From contig NZ_JAFBCX010000007.1 in NCBI RefSeq assembly GCF_016907955.1, positions 124,001-188,000 on the forward strand: 64,000 bases of DNA. The letters run 5' to 3'. This stretch comes from Lentzea nigeriaca. Lineage in GTDB: Bacteria; Actinomycetota; Actinomycetes; Mycobacteriales; Pseudonocardiaceae. The notes beneath the pieces are model-generated. The model searched no databases. It was given only the letters and a program-made list of their open reading frames with translations, and was not told the DNA's origin. Below are positions 29,380 through 39,206 of the stretch, one piece after another (position 1 is the first letter of the stretch; each line of letters begins with the position of its first letter). The position numbers were made by a program, and so were the translations under genes.

Positions 29380-32300
29380 GCCTTGAGCTCGGCCAGTTTT
29401 CGCAGGTTCGCCTCCGCACGGGTGCCCAGCAGCTGGGCCTCGCCGAGGTAGTGGTCGTCGATCAACGCCTCGACCTCGTCGTCGTTCATCGCGGGGACGA
29501 CCCTGGCGGCCATCCTGATCATGTTGCGATAGCTGCCCTGCAACAGGAACTCCCCGCCGCTCGCCGCCGACGCGATGTACTCCTGGTTGACCCTGAGCAC
29601 GACTTCCTGGATCCGTTGCAGCTTGCGGACCACCGACAGCATCCGTTCCAGCTCGACGGTCTCGTAATCGTGGCGAACGCTCTCGCCGTTCGCCAGGCGC
29701 ACCAACGGTTCCACGTCCACGTTGTTGAGTGTCGGGTTGGCGCCTGACGCGTTCTCCAGGTAGCTCAACGCAAACAGGGCATCGCGACCGGACAGCACGT
29801 CGCCCAGGTTCCACACGTCCGCGCGGTTCGCGAGCATGTCAGGGACGCGGAAAGCGCGGCCGGTCTCGGTGTACGGGTTGCCCGCCATCGACACCGCGAA
29901 GCGCTTGCCCCGCAGGTCGAACGTGCGTGCCTCGCCGTCCCACACGCCGTCAACGCGTCGTTGTGCGTCGCACAACGAGATGAACTTCTGCAGCAGCTCA
30001 GGCGATGTGTGCTGGATGTCGTCGACGTGCAGCAGAACGTTGCTGCCGAGGGCGAACGCGAAGTTGATCCGCTCGACTTCCTGGCGTGCCGTGGCATTCG
30101 GTGCCTCCTGCGGGTCGAGCGAGGTGACGCCGCTGCCCAGCGCCGGGCCGTTGACCTTGACGAACACCATGCCCAGGCGGTTCGCGACGTACTCCATCAG
30201 CGTCGTCTTGCCGTAGCCGGGCGGGGAGATCAGCATCAGCAGGCCCGTGCCGTCGTTCAGCTGCTTGGCGAGGTTGTCGCCGATCAGCGGCAGGTAGACC
30301 TCGTTCAGCAACCTGTTGCGCACGAACGTGTTCAGCACCGCCGGGCGGTAGTCGTCGAGCCGGAGCCTGCGGCGTTCCCGCGCGATCAGGTCGTCGCGTT
30401 GGCGCTGGTAGGCGCGGAACGCGGGCACCTGATCCCGGTGGAAACGGCGCAACCTGGTGAGCGTTTCGTCTAGGCGGAGCTCCATCGACTGGTTCTGGAT
30501 CCGCGGGTGCGTGCCGAGCAGGCCGGTGACGGACTCGGTCAGAGCGGCGCTGGAGTCGTAGCGCGGCAGGTCGGTGAGGAGGACGGCGACGACCTCGGGG
30601 AACTCAGGGCAGTCCTCGTCGCCGAGGAACGCCCGCAGCCACGCCTCGATCAGGTCACGGTCGCGCAGGTCCTCGGTGACCACCGCCCTGAACCTGTCGA
30701 TCACGGCCCTGGCGGCCTTGCTGGTGACGAATCCCCGCGGCTCGCAGGCGAGTTCCTCGAACAGGTACTCGGCGGCGAGATCGTCGAGGCCGAACTGCTT
30801 CGTCAGCTCCGGAATCCCGTGTGTGCCGCCGAAGATCGTGCGGGCACGGGCCAGCGACTCGGCCTTGCGCGCCCAGACCGCCCGGTGGTCCTCCGGCTGA
30901 TCGGACCAGAAGATCTGCGCGGCGGCACGAGCCGCCGGCGGATACCTCAGGAGTCCCGCACCGGCGTGGAGTCGTTGCAGGACAGCGAGAATCTTCGCGG
31001 CGTCGTGGTCGTGGACGCCCTTCTCGTAGCCCTCGTCGTAACGTTCGGCGGCGGCGTTGACGACGTCCGTGCGACCCTCGGCGAGCAGGCATCCGGCGAG
31101 GTGTTCCGACCGGTAGACGTCCTGGGTCTCCGAGACCAGCAGCTGGTCCCAGAACTCGCGGGTGTGCTGGAAACCCGTGACCTCGCTGCGGTAGTCGGTG
31201 CCGGTCACCGCGTAGAACAACCGGCCGTCGCGCGGCACCAGCGTGAGGTTCATCGGCTCGGTCGTCACCGGGAAACGGTGACGACCGAGCACGATCGACG
31301 CGCCGTCGTACAGATCGGCCCGGTCGCGCAGCGCCCGGCCTCCCTCTTGCCGGGCATCACGCAGACTCGCGTCGAGCTCGTCCGCCCGCACGTCGCCGAG
31401 GCTTCTGAGTTCCTCGGCCACCGTGCGGACCTTGGCGACCATCGGGTCGCCGGCGAAGTACGTGTTGATCTCGTCGGTCGAGGTGAGCTTCCCGACGCGA
31501 CGGCGGATCGTACCGAGTACGCGTTCGGCCGACTGCACGAGCCTGTCCGCTTTGCGCGCCCGTTCGTCGAGCAGCGTCTGCTTGCGGGCGGAGAAGGCCT
31601 CGTAGACGTCCGTGCGCTTGGCGCCGATCTGGGCGAGGAAGTCGTCGAACTCGCCGAACCGCGACTCCAGGTTCTCGAGCTGCAGGAGGAGGCGGCCGAG
31701 CTGGTCGTCGCAGCGCTGCGGGGTATCCGCGACCGACAACGCACCGGTGATGGCCTGGCCGAGCAGCGCGAACTCCGCCGCGAACTCGGCTCTGCCCTCC
31801 GCGTTCGCCAGCTGGGCCCTGCGACCGTCCACAGTGGCGCGTGCACGGTTCACCGCGGCCAGGACCTCGCCGATGCTCGCCAGGATCTGCGTGCGGGTGG
31901 TCGTGTCGGCGGCTTCGAGCGTGCTGACGACCTCGGTCAGCACCTCCAGGCCGGTCTGCTGCTGCGCCAGGCGTTCGTGCAGCGGCATGGCCTCGGCGGC
32001 GGTCTTCAGCTCCGCGGCCGCGATCTGCTCGATCTCCTCGTGGTACTGGGCGAACGCGCCCTCGCCGCTGAGGAACGCGACGGCGCGGCGTGCCGACGCA
32101 CCCAGTTCCTCGACCAGTTCGGCCTCGCGGCGGTCGATCTCGTCGAGGTCGACGTACTTCAGCTCCTTGAGCGTGATCAGCCGGCCCTGAGCGGACCGCA
32201 GATCAGCCAGCAGCCGGACCCACTCGTCGGCGCTGCGCGGTGCGGCGGACCTGGCGAGCCTGATCAGCGAGGCGAGCTTTTCGGACGCGGTGTGAAGCTG

Positions 32301-33797
32301 CTCGGCGGCGTGCTCGGTGAGCTTGCGAACGGCCTCGAACTCGTCCAGCACCTGCTCCGCGGTGGCGCGGACGGCCAGGACGTCGTCCTTGAGCCCCAGC
32401 TCGGCGAGCCAGTGGACACCGTCGATCACCCTGGTGCACAGGGCGATCAAGCCTTCGAACACCGGCGCTGACGGGGTCATCTCGGCGGCCATGCGCGTGA
32501 CGCTCAGGCAGTCCGAGATGCCGCGGACCAGGTCGGCGTTGCCGATGCGGGCGAGCGGGCCCGCCTGCTCCGGCAGCACCTCGTCCTGCACGAACGGCGT
32601 GCGCCAGACCTGCATCGGATGCACGCGGACGGGGTCGGAGCCGGTCTCGCGGAAGATCACCAGCGTGCCGTCGGCGAAGAGCGAGTAGCCGTGGCAGGTG
32701 ATCGGGGTCGCGACCTCCTTGCGGATCACGTTGTAGGGCAACAACAAGCTGCGACCCTCGCGGCGGGCGTGGTAGACGAACAGCACGTCCTCGCCGTTCG
32801 CCGACCGGATGACCCGCTCGAACTCCAGGTCGTTCGTGTCGACGTCGAACGTCTTGTCCGCACCCGTGACGAGGTAGTAGCCGCCGGGGAAGATGATCCC
32901 CTGGTCCTCCGGCAGGCGCTGGCACGCCTGACCGATGCCATCGAGCCTGGCCACGGTCTTGGTGCGGGTGTTGAAGACCAGATGCCGCCACACCGTCTCG
33001 TTGTACGGGCGGATCCTGAGCAGGATCAACGGGCCGACGCGGGCGTAGTGCACGTCGGCGTCCGCGAGGCTCTGCAACGGCTCGTCGACGGGCTCGTCGT
33101 AGACGCCCTCGCCGGTCTCGGTGTTGTTCTCGATCTTGACGGTCAGCGTGCCGCCGACCGTCTCGACGAAGACCTCGTTCTCGATCGCGATGTGCGGGTG
33201 CCGACCGAGAACGTGCTGCTCACGGGTGGTCTCGATCCACGTGACATCGTGCGAGGGCGGGAACACGTGGTCGCGGTCGCCGCGGTTGTCGAGGTAGGTG
33301 ACTGTGCCGTCGACCGCGATGTCCCAGCGCAGCACGCGGATGTCCTCGATCCGCGCGCCGGTCTGGAACACCGCGAGCAGCCGTGACTCGACGATCCGCA
33401 GTTGGAGCAGCCGCGTGTCGCGGTAGTAGCGGTAGAGCTCGGCGAAGTCGTTGACGAACCTCGGGTCGTTGAGGAAATCGGCCTGTACGGCGCCGAAATC
33501 CTTGCCGTGGACCGCGAAGACGTCCTTGACCGCGGTCTCGGGCTTGAGGCCCATGAACACGTTGTAGCCGAACAACATCAGGTCGCCGAGCGGCACGATG
33601 TCGCGCGGTACGCAGTTGTTCTCGGTGCGGATCCGTTCGGTGGCGACGAGCTCGAAAGCCGTGCTGCCGAACGTCTCGACGCGCTGGGTGTTCAGCGCCT
33701 CGGTGCTCCGGGCGAGCCCGGCGGCCTGTTCGGCCAGCCGGGCTCTCAGCACCTCGTAGGTCCCTGCGTCCAGCCCAGGAGAATTGGACACCGTCAT
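29376..33797 (-). CDS. giant DUF3686-type AAA ATPase ('DNA repair ATPase')
   Basis: 1,473 residues. The N-terminal ~430 residues form a beta-rich region of the DUF3686 type (TERIRTENNCVPRDIVPLGD..., many strand motifs). A long helical/coiled-coil region spans about 430-800, another unique region about 800-1120, and a AAA ATPase lies near 1150-1330: Walker A SPPGYGKTTLMEY (about 1187-1199), Walker B VLLHVDDIQHTS (about 1250), sensor VSMAGNPYTETG. Annotated in databases as a DNA-repair ATPase, but I know of no demonstrated activity. It overlaps the flotillin gene by 4 nt (ATGA), so it is expressed with a flotillin and an OB-fold membrane protein; a membrane-stress role is more plausible than DNA repair. 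Confidence 0.85.
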   Translation of the reverse strand: MTVSNSPGLDAGTYEVLRARLAEQAAGLARSTEALNTQRVETFGSTAFELVATERIRTENNCVPRDIVPLGDLMLFGYNVFMGLKPETAVKDVFAVHGKDFGAVQADFLNDPRFVNDFAELYRYYRDTRLLQLRIVESRLLAVFQTGARIEDIRVLRWDIAVDGTVTYLDNRGDRDHVFPPSHDVTWIETTREQHVLGRHPHIAIENEVFVETVGGTLTVKIENNTETGEGVYDEPVDEPLQSLADADVHYARVGPLILLRIRPYNETVWRHLVFNTRTKTVARLDGIGQACQRLPEDQGIIFPGGYYLVTGADKTFDVDTNDLEFERVIRSANGEDVLFVYHARREGRSLLLPYNVIRKEVATPITCHGYSLFADGTLVIFRETGSDPVRVHPMQVWRTPFVQDEVLPEQAGPLARIGNADLVRGISDCLSVTRMAAEMTPSAPVFEGLIALCTRVIDGVHWLAELGLKDDVLAVRATAEQVLDEFEAVRKLTEHAAEQLHTASEKLASLIRLARSAAPRSADEWVRLLADLRSAQGRLITLKELKYVDLDEIDRREAELVEELGASARRAVAFLSGEGAFAQYHEEIEQIAAAELKTAAEAMPLHERLAQQQTGLEVLTEVVSTLEAADTTTRTQILASIGEVLAAVNRARATVDGRRAQLANAEGRAEFAAEFALLGQAITGALSVADTPQRCDDQLGRLLLQLENLESRFGEFDDFLAQIGAKRTDVYEAFSARKQTLLDERARKADRLVQSAERVLGTIRRRVGKLTSTDEINTYFAGDPMVAKVRTVAEELRSLGDVRADELDASLRDARQEGGRALRDRADLYDGASIVLGRHRFPVTTEPMNLTLVPRDGRLFYAVTGTDYRSEVTGFQHTREFWDQLLVSETQDVYRSEHLAGCLLAEGRTDVVNAAAERYDEGYEKGVHDHDAAKILAVLQRLHAGAGLLRYPPAARAAAQIFWSDQPEDHRAVWARKAESLARARTIFGGTHGIPELTKQFGLDDLAAEYLFEELACEPRGFVTSKAARAVIDRFRAVVTEDLRDRDLIEAWLRAFLGDEDCPEFPEVVAVLLTDLPRYDSSAALTESVTGLLGTHPRIQNQSMELRLDETLTRLRRFHRDQVPAFRAYQRQRDDLIARERRRLRLDDYRPAVLNTFVRNRLLNEVYLPLIGDNLAKQLNDGTGLLMLISPPGYGKTTLMEYVANRLGMVFVKVNGPALGSGVTSLDPQEAPNATARQEVERINFAFALGSNVLLHVDDIQHTSPELLQKFISLCDAQRRVDGVWDGEARTFDLRGKRFAVSMAGNPYTETGRAFRVPDMLANRADVWNLGDVLSGRDALFALSYLENASGANPTLNNVDVEPLVRLANGESVRHDYETVELERMLSVVRKLQRIQEVVLRVNQEYIASAASGGEFLLQGSYRNMIRMAARVVPAMNDDEVEALIDDHYLGEAQLLGTRAEANLRKLAELKA

Positions 33798-35719
33798 GCG
33801 TTCTGCCCGTTGGCCTTGGCCATCTGGGTCAGGGCCAGCGCGGCGGCCAGGTTCTGCGCGTCACCCGTGGTGAACGAGCTGAGGATCTTGGTCAGGTCCT
33901 CCGGGAAGCTCGCCGTCCCGTCCATCCACTTGGCGCCCAACGCCTGCACGACGTCCGAGCTGCCGACGAACCCGTCGACCTGCTTGCCCGCGGTGATCGC
34001 GCTGGCGATCTTGTCGAAGAACATCGTGTCGCCACCGACGATGTCGATGTCGGCCTTCTCCAGCCCGGCGGCGAGCACCATGGCCTGGGCCTCGGCGACC
34101 TGGCGCTGCACGTCGATGCCCTTGAGCCGGATCTCCTTCTCCGCCTCCAGGCGCAGTCGGTACTCCTCGTGCTCGCGGGTCGCGGAGTCGAGCGCGGCCA
34201 TCGCCTCCGCCTTGTGCGACAGGCCTTCCGCCTCGCCCTTGAGGCGTTCCTTGATGCCCTCGGCGTCGGCCAGGGCCTTCTCGCGGTCGACCACGGCCTC
34301 GGCGCGACCGATCTTCTCGATGGCCTCGGCGTCGCGTTCCCTGACCTGCACGTTCGCGAGTCCGGCCGCGGCGGTCTCGGCCTGGATGCCCTCGGCGAGC
34401 CGCATCTTGGCGCGGGCGTCGAGGTCGGCGGCCTGCTGGCGCGACTCGGCGAGCACGACGACCTCGCGGGCCTTGTGCTGCGCGGCCTGTTCCGCGGCCT
34501 CGGCGGCCTTGATGTCCTTGACCAGCGACTGCTGCGCCTCGGCCTCGGCCATGATCACGATCTGCTGCCGCTCGCGTTCGGCCTCCTCGACCGCACGCAG
34601 GCGCTTGATGTTCTCCTCCTGCTCGGCCACCGTCTTCTCGACCGCGACCCGCTCGCGCACCAGGTCGGCGATGGCGCGGCGCTCGTGCTCGAGCTCCTTG
34701 TCCTTCTCGATCATGCGCAGCGCGGTCTCGCGTTCGCGGGCGATGACCTCCAGCAGACGGTCCTTCTCGATGCGCTCGGTCTCGACGGCGATCACGCGCT
34801 CGCGGTTCTTCTCCGCCACGGCGATCTCGCGGGCCTTGTTCTCGGCCTGGATGCCGAGCTGCTCCTCGGTGCGGATGAACGCGGTGTTGGCCTTGAGCCT
34901 TTCCTCGGCCTGGACCTTCTGGGTCTCCGCCTCCTGCTGCGCGCGGGCGGTCTCGATCTCGCGCTTCTGCCTGATCTCCGCGTCCGCCTGCCGCCGTTCG
35001 AGCTCGAGGATCGCCTCACGCGCGCTGACGTTCTGGCGCGTGATCTCCTTCTCCTCGTTGCGGGTGAACTCGTTGGTCTTGACGTGCTCGATCGCGGTCA
35101 GCTCGGTGATCTTGCGGATGCCCTGAGCGTCCAGGATGTTCGCCGGGTCGAGCTGCTTGAGCGGCGTCTGCTCCAGGTAGTCGATGGCCGCGTCCTCGAG
35201 GCTGTAGCCGTTGAGGTCGGTGCCGATGACCTGCACGATCCGGTCGCGGAACTCGTCGCGGTGGGTGTAGAGGTCGACGAAGTCGAGCTGCTTGCCGACG
35301 GTCTTCAGCGCCTCGGAGAACTTGGCGTTGAACAGCTCCTGCAACGTGCTCTCGTGGCTCGCGCGCTCGGTGCCGATCGCCTGCGCCACCTTGATGACGT
35401 CCTCGACCGTCTTGTTCACCCGCACGAAGAACGTGATGCGGATGTCGGCGCGGATGTTGTCCTTGCAGATCAGGCCCTCGTTGCCGGCTCTGCGGATCTC
35501 GATGGTCTTCACCGAGATGTCCATCATCTCGCATCTGTGCAGCACCGGTAGGACCACTGTGCCGGTGAAGGTCACGTCGACCTTGCGCATCTTCGAGACG
35601 ATCAGTGCCTTGCCCTGCTCACACTTCTTGAACAGCCTGCTCAACGTGATCATCGCCAGGACCAGCACGACCACGACCACCGCGATCAGCACGAGCAAAC
35701 CCGTCGAAATCGCACCCAT
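33794..35719 (-). CDS. flotillin-like SPFH/band-7 protein (YqiK family)
   Basis: 641 residues. N-terminal transmembrane helix (about 7-27: LLVLIAVVVVVLVLAMITL), SPFH/PHB domain (about 40-200), then an exceptionally charged coiled coil (about 205-560, dense in Glu/Ala/Arg) and a conserved C-terminal tail (AQAMVLAAGLEKADIDIVGG...). This is flotillin architecture: oligomeric membrane scaffold organising fluid domains. Starts 2 bp after the OB-fold gene stop and overlaps the AAA ATPase start, giving a tight three-gene operon. Confidence 0.92.
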   Translation of the reverse strand: MGAISTGLLVLIAVVVVVLVLAMITLSRLFKKCEQGKALIVSKMRKVDVTFTGTVVLPVLHRCEMMDISVKTIEIRRAGNEGLICKDNIRADIRITFFVRVNKTVEDVIKVAQAIGTERASHESTLQELFNAKFSEALKTVGKQLDFVDLYTHRDEFRDRIVQVIGTDLNGYSLEDAAIDYLEQTPLKQLDPANILDAQGIRKITELTAIEHVKTNEFTRNEEKEITRQNVSAREAILELERRQADAEIRQKREIETARAQQEAETQKVQAEERLKANTAFIRTEEQLGIQAENKAREIAVAEKNRERVIAVETERIEKDRLLEVIARERETALRMIEKDKELEHERRAIADLVRERVAVEKTVAEQEENIKRLRAVEEAERERQQIVIMAEAEAQQSLVKDIKAAEAAEQAAQHKAREVVVLAESRQQAADLDARAKMRLAEGIQAETAAAGLANVQVRERDAEAIEKIGRAEAVVDREKALADAEGIKERLKGEAEGLSHKAEAMAALDSATREHEEYRLRLEAEKEIRLKGIDVQRQVAEAQAMVLAAGLEKADIDIVGGDTMFFDKIASAITAGKQVDGFVGSSDVVQALGAKWMDGTASFPEDLTKILSSFTTGDAQNLAAALALTQMAKANGQNA

Positions 35720-35721
35720 TG

Positions 35722-36252
35722 TCAGCCCCCTGTGGTGATGTCCACGACCCAGAAGAACTCGCCTTCAGCGTCGTAGTCGAAGATCAGCGCGGTTTGTCCC
35801 GCTTGCAGTTCGGTGCTCTTCGCGGCTCGCACCTGCACGACAGCCGTGCCGCCGTCGTCGGCCGTGACCTCGGCCTGTCCGTAGTTCTCGGTGACCCGCG
35901 CCGTCCGCACGATCGCCGTGCGGCCCACGAAGTCGTTGCGGGACGCGGGTTTCTCCGGTTTGGTCCAGTTCCTCACCGGGATGCTGAAGATCTTCGTCGC
36001 GAGCGCGCCCACCAGCAGCGCGCCGATCAGGACGGCGTACCGGAGCTTGCCCTCCGGCGTCACCACCGTGCCGACCAGCGCGGCGAACCACGTGATCACG
36101 ACGAACATCGAGATGGAGATCGGCGGCACCGGGGCGTCGAAGTCCAGGCCCACCAGCGCGACCGTGAGCCAGTACGCCAGCACCACGAGCACCAGGAAGC
36201 TGAACAGCACGGTCGGGAAAGCCAGCGCGGCAGCCATGAACTCGGTCATCAT
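35722..36252 (-). CDS. YqiJ/NfeD-like membrane protein with OB fold
   Basis: 176 residues, ATG 36252 behind AAGGGGGGCG. Two or three transmembrane helices (about 10-34, 48-64, 70-90) followed by a soluble OB-fold (about 103-176: NDFVGRTAIVRTARVTENYGQAEVTAD...). NfeD/YqiJ proteins pair with flotillins or stomatins in bacteria, which fits the next gene. First gene of the operon with flotillin and the AAA ATPase. Confidence 0.82.
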   Translation of the reverse strand: MMTEFMAAALAFPTVLFSFLVLVVLAYWLTVALVGLDFDAPVPPISISMFVVITWFAALVGTVVTPEGKLRYAVLIGALLVGALATKIFSIPVRNWTKPEKPASRNDFVGRTAIVRTARVTENYGQAEVTADDGGTAVVQVRAAKSTELQAGQTALIFDYDAEGEFFWVVDITTGG

Positions 36253-36341
36253 CGCCCCCCTTCTTGCCGACTAGATGTCTTGGGGAGCGGATTTGTTGAA
36301 CCTGGGGGAATGATCGACGTCACTCGGTCGTTGAAGTGATC

Positions 36342-37163
36342 ATGGACATGGGGGTGCAGGGACTGAACATGGGCGACACGATCGCCCCCGCGGAGACCCT
36401 TCGGCTGGCGGAGCTCGTGGAACAGCTCGGTTACCGGTCGTGGTGGGCGTCGGAGCACGTCGTGCTGCCGAGCCCGCGGGTCGACCCGTCGCCGTCGGAG
36501 CCGGACACGCCGCTGCTCGACCCGCTGGTGAGCCTCGGTTTCGTGGCGGCGGCCACGACCAGGCTGGAGCTGGGCACCGGCATCGTGATCCTGCCGCAGC
36601 GCAACCCGGTGGTGCTCGCGAAGCAGGTGGCGTCGCTCGACGTGCTGAGCAACGGCCGCTTCACGCTCGGCGTCGGCGCGGGCTACCTGCCGCAGGAGTT
36701 CGCCGCGGTAGGCGTCCCGTTCGCGGGTCGCGGCCAGCGCACCGACGAGTACATCGACGCCATGCGGGCGTTGTGGGACTCGCCGGCGCCGGCCTTCGAG
36801 GGCAAGCACGTGTCGTTCAGCGACATCGACGCCCACCCGCGACCGTCCAACGCCCGAATCGCCGTCGGCGGAGCGTCCGACGGCGCCCTGCGCCGCGCGT
36901 TGACCCGCGGCAACGCGTGGATCGGCATCGGCACCCCCGAGGAGACCGCGGCCAACCTGAAGCGAATCCGCAGGCTCTCCGCGGTCACCGAACGACCGGA
37001 CTCCCTCGGCGCCCTGGAGATCAACATCGTGGCGACGGCCGAGCTGGACGCCTCGGTGGTCCGCCAGTACGAGGACCTCGGCGTCGACCAGCTGATCGTG
37101 TTCCCCGCGGCGATCGACATGCCGCTGGACGAGGCACTGGCGAAGCTGATCGCGCTGCGGTAG
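36342..37163 (+). CDS. LLM-class F420-dependent oxidoreductase
   Basis: 273 residues from ATG 36342 (GTG 36336 is two codons earlier). A luciferase-like monooxygenase TIM barrel: LAELVEQLGYRSWWASEHVVLP, TTRLELGTGIVILPQRNPVVLAKQVASLDVLSNGRFTLGVGAGYLPQEF, and RIAVGGASDGALRRALTRGNAWIGIG. The TIGR03619-like length and motifs indicate use of coenzyme F420 rather than FMN. Substrate unknown. Divergent from the flotillin operon. Confidence 0.88.
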   Translation: MDMGVQGLNMGDTIAPAETLRLAELVEQLGYRSWWASEHVVLPSPRVDPSPSEPDTPLLDPLVSLGFVAAATTRLELGTGIVILPQRNPVVLAKQVASLDVLSNGRFTLGVGAGYLPQEFAAVGVPFAGRGQRTDEYIDAMRALWDSPAPAFEGKHVSFSDIDAHPRPSNARIAVGGASDGALRRALTRGNAWIGIGTPEETAANLKRIRRLSAVTERPDSLGALEINIVATAELDASVVRQYEDLGVDQLIVFPAAIDMPLDEALAKLIALR

Positions 37164-37164
37164 G

Positions 37165-37170
37165 TAGCCT
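37165..37170 (+). promoter_or_regulatory. possible leaderless -10 element (TAGCCT)
   Basis: TAGCCT ends 8 nt before GTG 37179 of the CobW-like gene. Spacing is one nt longer than the best leaderless examples in the window. Confidence 0.35.
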
Positions 37171-37178
37171 GGACGGCC

Positions 37179-38090
37179 GTGATCCCCGTCGTCGTCCTCG
37201 CCGGCTTCCTCGGCTCCGGCAAAACCACCCTGCTCAACCACCTGCTGCGCACGTCAGGCGGCACGCAGATCGGCGTCGTGGTGAACGACTTCGGCCGGAT
37301 CAACATCGACGCCTTCGCGGTCTCGGCGCAGGTCGACTCGATGGTGTCGCTGTCGAACGGCTGCCTGTGCTGCGCGGTCGACGGCACCGAGCTGGACGCC
37401 ATGCTGGAGAAGCTGGCCTCGGCGGACCTGGACGTCATCGTGATCGAGGCGTCCGGTCTCGCCGAGCCGTCGACGCTGGTCCGGATGGTGTTGCAGGCGC
37501 CGGGAGTGGAGTACGGCGGGCTGATCTACGTGGTCGACGCCGTGGAGTTCGCCGCCGTGCCACATCTGTCCCGGGATTTGTCGTTGGCAGACCTGGTGGT
37601 GCTGAACAAGGTCGACCGCGTTTCGGCGTTGCCTGCGCTCGACTGCCCGGTGCCGGTGGTTCCTGTTTCCTACGGGCGGATCGATCCGGCGTTGTTGTTC
37701 GAGGTGCGGCCGCCGGACCTGGGGCCGCGGCAGCTGTCGTTCGACGACCTGGACGACCACTCGACGCACGCCCACGCCTCGTACGACAGCGTGTCCTTCG
37801 AGTCCGCCGAGTTCCTGCATCCCAAGCTGTTCATGGACTTCCTGCAGGCACGGCCAGAGGGGTTGTTCCGCGCCAAGGGTTTCGCGCGCTTCGAGCACGG
37901 CACGTTCATGCTGCACGTCGTCGGCGGCTACATCTCGTTCACCCGAGTCGACGACGCCCCGACCCAGCTGGTGCTGATCGGGGCGGGCATCGAGCCGGAT
38001 TCGCTGACCGACTGGCTGATGGCGTGCGTCGCGGACGGACCGGTCACCGAGCAGGACATGCTCTGGGTGCTCCGGTACGCCCACGACTGA
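37179..38090 (+). CDS. CobW/COG0523-type metal-chaperone GTPase
   Basis: 303 residues from GTG 37179. G1 GFLGSGKTT (9-17), metal-binding GCLCC (61-65), Walker B VIVIEASGLAEPS (about 85), G4 NKVD (about 146), then a CobW_C domain (about 205-300). COG0523 proteins deliver zinc, cobalt or iron to target enzymes. No zinc-uptake genes or Zur site adjacent. Fifteen bp downstream of the LLM gene; may be co-transcribed or use its own leaderless promoter. Confidence 0.9.
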   Translation: MIPVVVLAGFLGSGKTTLLNHLLRTSGGTQIGVVVNDFGRINIDAFAVSAQVDSMVSLSNGCLCCAVDGTELDAMLEKLASADLDVIVIEASGLAEPSTLVRMVLQAPGVEYGGLIYVVDAVEFAAVPHLSRDLSLADLVVLNKVDRVSALPALDCPVPVVPVSYGRIDPALLFEVRPPDLGPRQLSFDDLDDHSTHAHASYDSVSFESAEFLHPKLFMDFLQARPEGLFRAKGFARFEHGTFMLHVVGGYISFTRVDDAPTQLVLIGAGIEPDSLTDWLMACVADGPVTEQDMLWVLRYAHD

Positions 38091-39206
38091 TCACTTCCCG
38101 CAGAGCGCACTGTCCACAGTGGCCAAAACCGCGTTGTGGGCCTTCTCGGCTTCCTCCGGCGTGTCCTGGAACGTACCGGGCAACGCCGTGACAGCAACGG
38201 AAAACGCCCTGCCCGTCTCGGCGACACCACCACGCGTCTCGTACCCGTGGATATCACCGCCGTGCCCCCAGTACCGTCCACCGCACGTGAGCGGCCAACT
38301 GGAGATACCAAGCCCGTACTGCACGCCCGGTGGCATCTCACCAGTGGTGTCAACGGTCTTGCGCATCTCGTCGAGCTCCTTCTGCGGCAGGAGTTCTCCC
38401 TTCAACAGGCCGCGGTAGAAGGCGTTGAGATCCTTGGTAGTGGAGATGATCTGCCCCGCCGCCCAGCCCCACGAGGGGTCGAGCTCGGTGACGTCCTCGA
38501 CACCGTTGCCGGTCCTGGCATATCCGTGCGGGTGCTTGCCGTTGATGTCCTGCTCGCCGATGCCCGGCCAGTAGGTGTCCCGGAGGTTCAGCTTCCGGAT
38601 GACCCGCTGGTCGACCTGCTCGGCGACCGGACGCCCGGTGACCTTCTGGACCAGCAGCCCCAGCAGCACGTAGTTCGTGTTGCTGTACTTGAACTTCGCG
38701 CCTGGCTCGTGGGTGGGCGGATGCGCGTTGGCGATGTCGAGCAACTCGCGCGGCTCGTAGTACCGGTGCCGCACTTCCTCGAACTTGTCGAGCCCCATGT
38801 ACTGCGTGTAGTTCGCGAGCCCGCTGGTGTGGTTGAGCAACTGCCGGACGGTGATCCGCTCGTCCTTGATCGCGCCGGGCAGGTACTTCGTGATCGGCGC
38901 GTCCAGCTGAACCTTGCCCTCACCCACGAGCTGCATGACCACGGTGGCAACGAAAGCCTTGGTGTTGGACCCCACGCGCACCTGCCCGTTCTTGGGCACC
39001 GGCACGTGCTTGCCCAGTTCGGACGTGCCCGCGACCTGAGCCGTCGCCTTTCCGTTGGCCTCGGCGGTGGCGGCGAGCGCGGCCGGAAACCCGTGCTGCT
39101 TGACGAGTCCGTCGAGCTGCTTCTGCACCGTGTCCGACGGCGCGGCCACGGCCGTTCCGGTGAACAGCATGGCCACTGCCAACACGCCTACCAGCGTCTT
39201 CTTCAT
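38091..39206 (-). CDS. secreted serine beta-lactamase-like hydrolase (DD-peptidase family)
   Basis: 371 residues from ATG 39206 (AGGGGAGGCGCAGGG upstream). Signal peptide KKTLVGVLAVAMLFTGTAVAA. Penicillin-binding fold with catalytic Ser80-x-x-Lys83 in GSNTK, Tyr174-Ser-Asn in KYSNTNY, and HGGD replacing KTG near 318. These match the class C beta-lactamase/D-alanyl-D-alanine carboxypeptidase (R61-type) family. Acts outside the membrane; exact substrate uncertain. Does not imply antibiotic resistance. Confidence 0.9.
   Translation of the reverse strand: MKKTLVGVLAVAMLFTGTAVAAPSDTVQKQLDGLVKQHGFPAALAATAEANGKATAQVAGTSELGKHVPVPKNGQVRVGSNTKAFVATVVMQLVGEGKVQLDAPITKYLPGAIKDERITVRQLLNHTSGLANYTQYMGLDKFEEVRHRYYEPRELLDIANAHPPTHEPGAKFKYSNTNYVLLGLLVQKVTGRPVAEQVDQRVIRKLNLRDTYWPGIGEQDINGKHPHGYARTGNGVEDVTELDPSWGWAAGQIISTTKDLNAFYRGLLKGELLPQKELDEMRKTVDTTGEMPPGVQYGLGISSWPLTCGGRYWGHGGDIHGYETRGGVAETGRAFSVAVTALPGTFQDTPEEAEKAHNAVLATVDSALCGK

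Noticed and set aside
30507..32471. 654-residue plus-strand frame inside the AAA ATPase gene
   Set aside because: Antisense shadow of the minus-strand gene with well-defined Walker motifs.
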